The notes under the pieces were generated by a model. The model ran no database searches. It had not been told where the DNA came from and was given only the letters and a program-made list of their open reading frames with translations. Of a stretch of 10,438 nucleotides of DNA, positions 6,771 to 10,438 are shown piece by piece. Source of the DNA: Zygnema cylindricum (lineage: Eukaryota; Streptophyta; Zygnematophyceae; Zygnematales; Zygnemataceae); the NCBI GenBank assembly GCA_037447655.1, contig JBBHKE010001794.1, forward strand, positions 1 to 10,438, given 5' to 3'. The translations under genes and the position numbers were made by a program. The number at the start of each line of letters is the position of its first letter. Positions within the stretch are counted from its first letter, which is position 1.

Positions 6771-7051
6771 AATAGAATAGATGTAATGATTTATCAAGCC
6801 CTAATGGAAAAGGCGGACGTCCAATCGTACATCTTTGCTCAGATTAAATCTCGTCTGTTGCAACCTCACTTTAGTTCCGCATGAGCCTTGTCCTCTACCT
6901 ATCTTCTCGCCTTGTTTTCTGCCTATCTTCTCATGTGTCTGAGGCAGCGATTGCTGCTTATCAATTCTCAGTGATTACGAAAAGTATGCAACAAGTATGA
7001 GAAATGCAGGATCCCAACAAAAGGTAGAATATAAAATATCACTTTTCAACA
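6771..7051 (-). repeat. Element B 3' LTR, right segment (U3 side)
   Basis: This continues the LTR broken at 2626. ATAG and TAATGATTTATC just after the A insertion are shared with the C LTR around 8375-8395. A tRNA-like A/B-box pair lies at 6797-6853. The segment closes TTTTCAACA before the B polypurine tract. The C/T-rich stretch 6880-6935 matches in position the CT-rich U3 part of A and C. Confidence 0.8.
6797..6853 (+). ncRNA. Decayed tRNA-like block in LTR B
   Basis: AGCCCTAATGGAAAAGGC (6797-6814) corresponds to the A-box region of the A block, and AGATTAAATCT (6841-6851) sits where the B box should be. No good acceptor stem or TTTT run is present. It is recognised mainly by its position, about 200 bases from the LTR end as in A and C. 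Probably a worn copy of the same module. Confidence 0.5.
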
Positions 7052-7064
7052 CTCCCATTATTTT
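7052..7064 (-). other. Polypurine tract of element B
   Basis: The minus strand reads AAAATAATGGGAG, between the pol stop TAG (7065-7067) and the LTR. It differs from the A and C tracts by one base in the G run, which may have weakened it. Confidence 0.75.
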
Positions 7065-7686
7065 CTATTCTATCTTTTCCTTCAGTCCACACTTCTCCCT
7101 ACAAAATGTTAATTTGGGAGTAGGAACCGGCTTAGTCATCATATCTGCTACCATCTCTCTTTCAGGTCTATATTCCAAACTAATTATTTTATTCTCAACT
7201 TTCTCTCTAACAAAGCTTAAACGAATATCCGTATGCTTTGATTTAAAGTGATGCTTAGGATTTGCTGCTATAGCATTCGCAGCTTCATTGTCACAAAATA
7301 ACTTTTGCACTCCACTCTTCATATATCCCAGTTTCTTTAAGCAAAGATTTCACCCACTTCAATTATTTCACAGCCGAACAAGAGGCCATATACTCAGCCT
7401 CTATGGTGGAATGAGCAATCACTTTTTGTTGCTAACAGCTCCAACAGCAAGCCCCATTTCCAACATACAACACATACCCAGAAATACACCTTCTCATCGG
7501 AGCATCCCCATAACTGGCATCACTACAAGTGGTGATGTTAGTATTATCCCCTCCCAAATGTAACCATAGATCTCTTAATCTTATCAAGTACCGCATGACC
7601 TTTTTGGCTGCTTTCAATCTTTCTTCTTAGGATCATTCAGACTCGTACTTAATACTCCCACAGCTTTTGCAATATTAGGACGAGTG
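7065..7686 (-). pseudogene. pol: RNase H remnant of element B pol
   Basis: C-terminal part of a copia polyprotein. It contains TRPNIAKAVGVL, SDASYGDAPMRRCISGY, STIEAEY, CDNEAA and ADMMTKPV, so the catalytic Asp, Glu, Asp and the late Asp of RNase H are still readable. The last 84 codons (7322-7068) agree with element C in about 80% of positions. Lesions in the direction of translation: a one-base loss near 7617 at the codon that is Trp in C, a TAG at 7432-7434, a TAA at 7363-7365 where C has Glu, and a frameshift near 7325. The frame ends at TAG 7065-7067. Upstream it is cut at 7686 by the LTR of element C. Confidence 0.9.
7682..7686. repeat. Predicted target-site duplication of element C (GAGTG)
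   Basis: These are the five bases before the C LTR, within the B pol codons for Thr-Arg. The second copy should lie to the right of the 5' LTR of C, outside the window, so this is a prediction. Confidence 0.4.
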
Positions 7687-8734
7687 TGAAACTCTGAGAC
7701 CTCCATAAGTCCTGAGAGTGGACAGCTTCAAAGAAGCCTCTAGGATAATCCTGACCCCTTTGTGTTTAAGCAAAAATAACTGCCACCCTGGCAAACAAAA
7801 ACTCTGACCACCTTCACCCGTGTGAAGGCAAGACTCCCTTGAGTCGATAGCAAAAAGAATCTATGAATTTGCTCCCTTGAGCAGTAAGTTATAGAGGGTC
7901 AAAGTTGACCTTTTGTACTGAAGCTCTCTTCGAGAGATGGTCCTATCTTCTAGTTTTTCTAAGTCATATCTCTCTCACATACTCTATCTACTGATGTACG
8001 GAACGAATCAGAATATAGTTGCATACGCAAAAGTACAGCTGCTGGTGTACTTTATGTACGGACATTGTACGACATGGCCTAAATGTCCACACGTGGAATA
8101 TCCGGATTCGCTCCTTTAATCCTCGGAGATGCCGCGCTCCAATGTTACATCGCCACCTGTCATCCGATGTGGCGATGCCCAGAAACCGGCGAATTCTCCT
8201 TCCGCGATCTCGGCGCTAATTCCGGCCGTCTGATTAAACTCGCATTTGATCGTAGCCGTAATAAATACATGCGCGGTATTTGTTTTGCTTACGAAATCAA
8301 TGCGCGGTATTGATTTCTTATCCGTACCGCAATTTGTACTTTTACACTACCATATCTATGTATCCCGCTAACAGTTATAGTTAAATGATTTATCCTGCGT
8401 GTACATGTTTAAATCATTATTGTACTATATGCTATGTAAGACTACTTCTAGACTTAACGGCTAAGGCTATCGGCTATCTATACTCCAACGGCCGGCAGGT
8501 ACCAGGATCAAATCCTGTCGCCGGCACATACCTTTTAGTAAATAATCCCTAGACTAATATAAATTTCCCGTAAACCTGAGGATAGCCTAGGTAGCCATGG
8601 CTCTAGCTTCCTCTCCAATTTCTCAGTGACTGCGACAAGTTTGAGAGTTGGAGAGAGAAGTTAGAGGTATACTGCCTCGGCTTCTTTATTTCTATTCAGA
8701 CCTAGAAAATAATTAAAAACCATTAATTTCTACA
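7687..8734 (-). repeat. Element C 3' LTR (about 1048 bp)
   Basis: It opens TGAAACTCTGAGACC and closes TTTCTACA. The start is set by its likeness to LTR A (TGAAATTCT) and LTR B, and by the abrupt end of B pol similarity. It contains hairpins TGCCA-CCC-TGGCA (7781-7793), CCTTCAC-CCGT-GTGAAGG (7811-7828), GACTC-CCTT-GAGTC (7832-7845), TGCTC-CCTT-GAGCA (7870-7883), GGTCA-AAGT-TGACC (7897-7910), CTCTC-TTC-GAGAG (7924-7936), AAAGTAC-N10-GTACTTT (8030-8053) and CATCGCCAC-N12-GTGGCGATG (8148-8177). A direct repeat ATGCGCGGTATT is at 8269-8280 and 8300-8311. A clear TATA box is not visible; the A/T stretch near 8260 is only a candidate. Confidence 0.88.
8454..8525 (+). ncRNA. tRNA-like block in LTR C, antisense to the element
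   Basis: TTAACGGCTAAGGC (8454-8467) resembles an A box, and GGATCAAATCC (8505-8515) a B box inside a T-arm-like hairpin CAGG-ATCAAAT-CCTG. GCCGGC at 8491-8496 can pair with GCCGGC at 8520-8525. TTTT follows at 8533-8536. No acceptor stem comparable to that of A is visible. The block has the same place in the LTR as in A (198 versus 194 bases from TTTT to the LTR end) although little primary sequence is shared. Confidence 0.6.
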
Positions 8735-8748
8735 CTCCCCTTATTTTC
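8735..8748 (-). other. Polypurine tract of element C
   Basis: The minus strand reads GAAAATAAGGGGAG, identical to that of element A, directly next to the LTR. The pol stop codon TAG (8748-8750) overlaps its first base. Confidence 0.85.
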
Positions 8749-10438
8749 TAGTCAATCTTTAATTTCAGACCACACTTCTCCCTGCAGAAAATTAGCTTAG
8801 AGGAAGGCACAGGTTTGGTCATCTTATCTGCTACCATCTCACTATCTGGTCGGTACTCTAAACTGATTATTTTATTTTCTACTTTCTCTTTAACAAAGCT
8901 GAGTCTAATGTCCATGTGTTTAGCTTTAAAATGATGTGTAGGATTGGCAGAAATAGCGATTGCTGCTTGATTATCACAAAATATTTTCTGCACACCACTC
9001 TTAAAATGACCAAGTTCACCAAGTAAAGACTTGACCCACATCAATTCTTTTACAGCAGAGCAAGAGGCCATATACTCAGCCTCCATGGTGGACTGAGCAA
9101 TAACCTTTTCCTGTTTGCTACTCCAACAACAAGCCCCATCACCCACATATAATACATATCCAGAAATGCATCTCCTCATCGGAGCATCACCATAACTAGC
9201 ATCACTCCAAGTAGTGATGTCAATATTCTCCCCACCCAAATGCAACCATAGATCCCTAGTTCCTATCAAGTATCTAAGAACTCTCTTAGCTGCCTCCCAA
9301 TCTTTCTTAGTGGGAGCATGTAGACTTCTACTCAGCACTCCTACAGCTGCAGCTAAATCCGGCTGGGTACAATTCATAAAATAGATTAGACTTCCCACTA
9401 CTTGCCTGTAAGGAATAGTCTGCATGAACTTTTGTTCTTCAGGAGATAATTCCTCGTCTAAGACTATGACTCCTTCTTCCTCACTCCCCTCACTTCCCTT
9501 CTTCAATTCCATTAGAGTTGTACAACTATTAGCTTTATCCATTTGAAATTTTTCAAACATGTTCCCTATTGCTTCCTTTTGAGTCAATCTTATAATTTTT
9601 CTTTTTCGGTCTCTCTCTACTTGAATTCCCAAAATATATTTTGCTTCCCCCATATCCTTCATTTCAAATCTCCCCTTAAGATCGGTTTTCAATTTATTAA
9701 TTTTTTCCATTGATTTACTTAAAACAAGCAAATCATCAACATAAATTGCAATAAACATAAAACCTTCCTCATCTTCAAAAACATAGATTGAGTGATCTGA
9801 GCTGATCGGGATATATCCCAGACCGGTAAGAAACTCATCAAGCTTCTTATTCCACTGTCGAGGCGCCTATTTCAAACTATAAAGAGATTTAATCAGCCGG
9901 CATACCTTCCTCTCCTCTCCTTCCTCCACAAACCCTTCGGGTTGTCGCATTAAGATCTCCTCTTCTAATTCTCTATGCAAAAAGACTGTTTTGATGTACA
10001 TCTGGTGCACTTCCATGTCTTCCGCTGCTGCCAAGCTGAGAAGTATGCGGACGGAGGGAAATCTGACCACCGGGGCAAAGGTTTCCTCGTAGTCAATTCC
10101 CTCTTTTTGTGTAAACCCCTTTGCCACTACTCGGGCCTTGTAGCGCTCGATTGTGTTATCTAGGTTCAGATCTAATTTGAAAACCCACTTACAACCGATT
10201 GGTTTTCGGTTAGGTGGACAATCCACCAACTCCCAAGTATCGGCTGCCATAATTGAGGCCATCTCTTCATTGATGGCTGTCTTCCACCGATTTCTTTCTG
10301 GACAAGTTATCGCCTCTCCATAAGTTTGAGGTTCATCTTGATGAGATAGTTTTGTTACCTTGTTATCAACCTGTTTTTCTTGCAGTCTTTTACTACTTCT
10401 CCTTCCCCCCTCAAAATCTGAGGGCGGAATAGATGGTA
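8748..10438 (-). pseudogene. pol: Element C pol: reverse transcriptase and RNase H (5' end outside window)
   Basis: Copia-type RT (RVT_2 family) followed by RNase H. It copies element RNA into cDNA and degrades the RNA strand inside particles. The frame is open from the right edge (first full codon at 10436). The RT part has RWKTAINEEM, TWELVDCPP, GCKWVFK, RYKARVVAKG and DYEETFAPVV; the catalytic YVDD is at 9732-9743. RNase H runs through WSDASYGD, TMEAEY, FCDN and VADKMTK, with its acidic residues kept. Stop TAG at 8748-8750 runs into the polypurine tract. Two lesions: TAG at 9867-9869 right after SLYSLK, where copia RTs have Gln, and Tyr (TAC, 9996-9998) where RT motif A has its catalytic Asp. 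Otherwise open over about 560 codons, so recently degenerate. Confidence 0.92.

Larger units (their letters stand above)
1765..7686 (-). mobile_element. Element B: Ty1/copia retrotransposon, oldest of the nest, interrupted by A and C
   Basis: B is read on the minus strand. From left to right on + the window shows its 3' LTR (1765-2626 continuing at 6771-7051), its polypurine tract (7052-7064) and the C-terminal part of its pol (7065-7686). Element A sits inside the LTR and element C cuts the pol frame at 7686/7687. The rest of B (RT, integrase, protease, gag, 5' LTR) should lie beyond the right end of C, outside the window. Its pol remnant has at least two stops and two frameshifts, consistent with it being the oldest copy. 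About 80% of residues in its last 84 codons agree with element C, so B and C are close relatives. Confidence 0.85.
7687..10438 (-). mobile_element. Element C: Ty1/copia retrotransposon, 3' half
   Basis: Read on minus: pol enters from the right edge (RT then RNase H, 10436-8748), followed by the polypurine tract (8735-8748) and the 3' LTR (7687-8734). Integrase, protease, gag and the 5' LTR lie outside the window. C interrupts the pol frame of B at 7686/7687, so it inserted after B. Its pol has far fewer lesions than that of B, which agrees with a later arrival. Confidence 0.9.

Noticed and set aside
7432-7617. Separate small gene between A and C
   Set aside because: It is the SDASYGDAP part of the B RNase H, cut off by a frameshift and a stop; the neighbouring 7065-7322 frame belongs to the same pol.
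8019-8313. Overlapping short open frames on + in LTR C
   Set aside because: Three overlapping frames without a domain, within an LTR and antisense to the element; the stretch is better explained by the GC-rich leader and its hairpins.

Overview
The window looks like repeat-rich nuclear DNA of a eukaryote, most probably a land plant. It holds no intact gene. About 83% of it (1765-10438) is a nest of three Ty1/copia LTR retrotransposons, all transcribed on the minus strand. The plant call rests on three things. The primer-binding site of element A matches, over 14 bases, the anticodon arm of plant initiator tRNA-Met as I remember it. A tRNA-like block in the LTRs shares a 13-base run with plant tRNA-Arg(ACG), also from memory. 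One LTR carries tandem TTGACC (W-box-like) motifs. An early-branching plant or another eukaryote is not excluded.

Layout: 1-1764 is non-coding flank with a 60-bp imperfect direct repeat, an ACCGACCG-type inverted repeat and an AT-rich tract. Element B, the oldest, begins with its 3' LTR at 1765. This LTR is split: 1765-2626 and, after the insertion of element A, 6771-7051. It is followed by a polypurine tract and a broken RNase H remnant (7065-7686). Element A (2627-6765) lies inside the B LTR. It has two 1.1-kb LTRs (2627-3726 and 5668-6765), imperfect 5-bp target duplications (TATCA/TAACA), a primer-binding site, a damaged gag and a small RT/RNase H remnant, but no protease, integrase or RT core. 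Element C (7687 to beyond 10438) lies inside the B pol region. Its 3' LTR is 7687-8734, and its RT-RNase H reading frame runs off the right edge with one nonsense codon and a substituted catalytic Asp.

The most unusual material is in the LTRs, not in the proteins. (1) Each LTR carries, about 200 bp from its outer U3 end and antisense to the element, a tRNA-like block with A-box-like and B-box-like motifs. In element A it is exactly 75 nt, folds as a near-cloverleaf and is followed at once by TTTT; element C also has TTTT close by. (2) The R/U5 part of all LTRs holds a run of small hairpins, several with the same four-base loop (CCTT on +, AAGG in the element's RNA). Stems are preserved with paired base changes between B and C, and even between the two LTRs of A. 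(3) Element A has a primer-binding site for the interior of initiator tRNA-Met (the half-tRNA mode known from Drosophila copia) instead of the tRNA 3' end.

The elements probably cooperated. A lacks enzymes but has the same LTR ends, polypurine tract and leader hairpins as B and C, so it could have been moved in trans by a C-like relative. All three copies now look inactive.
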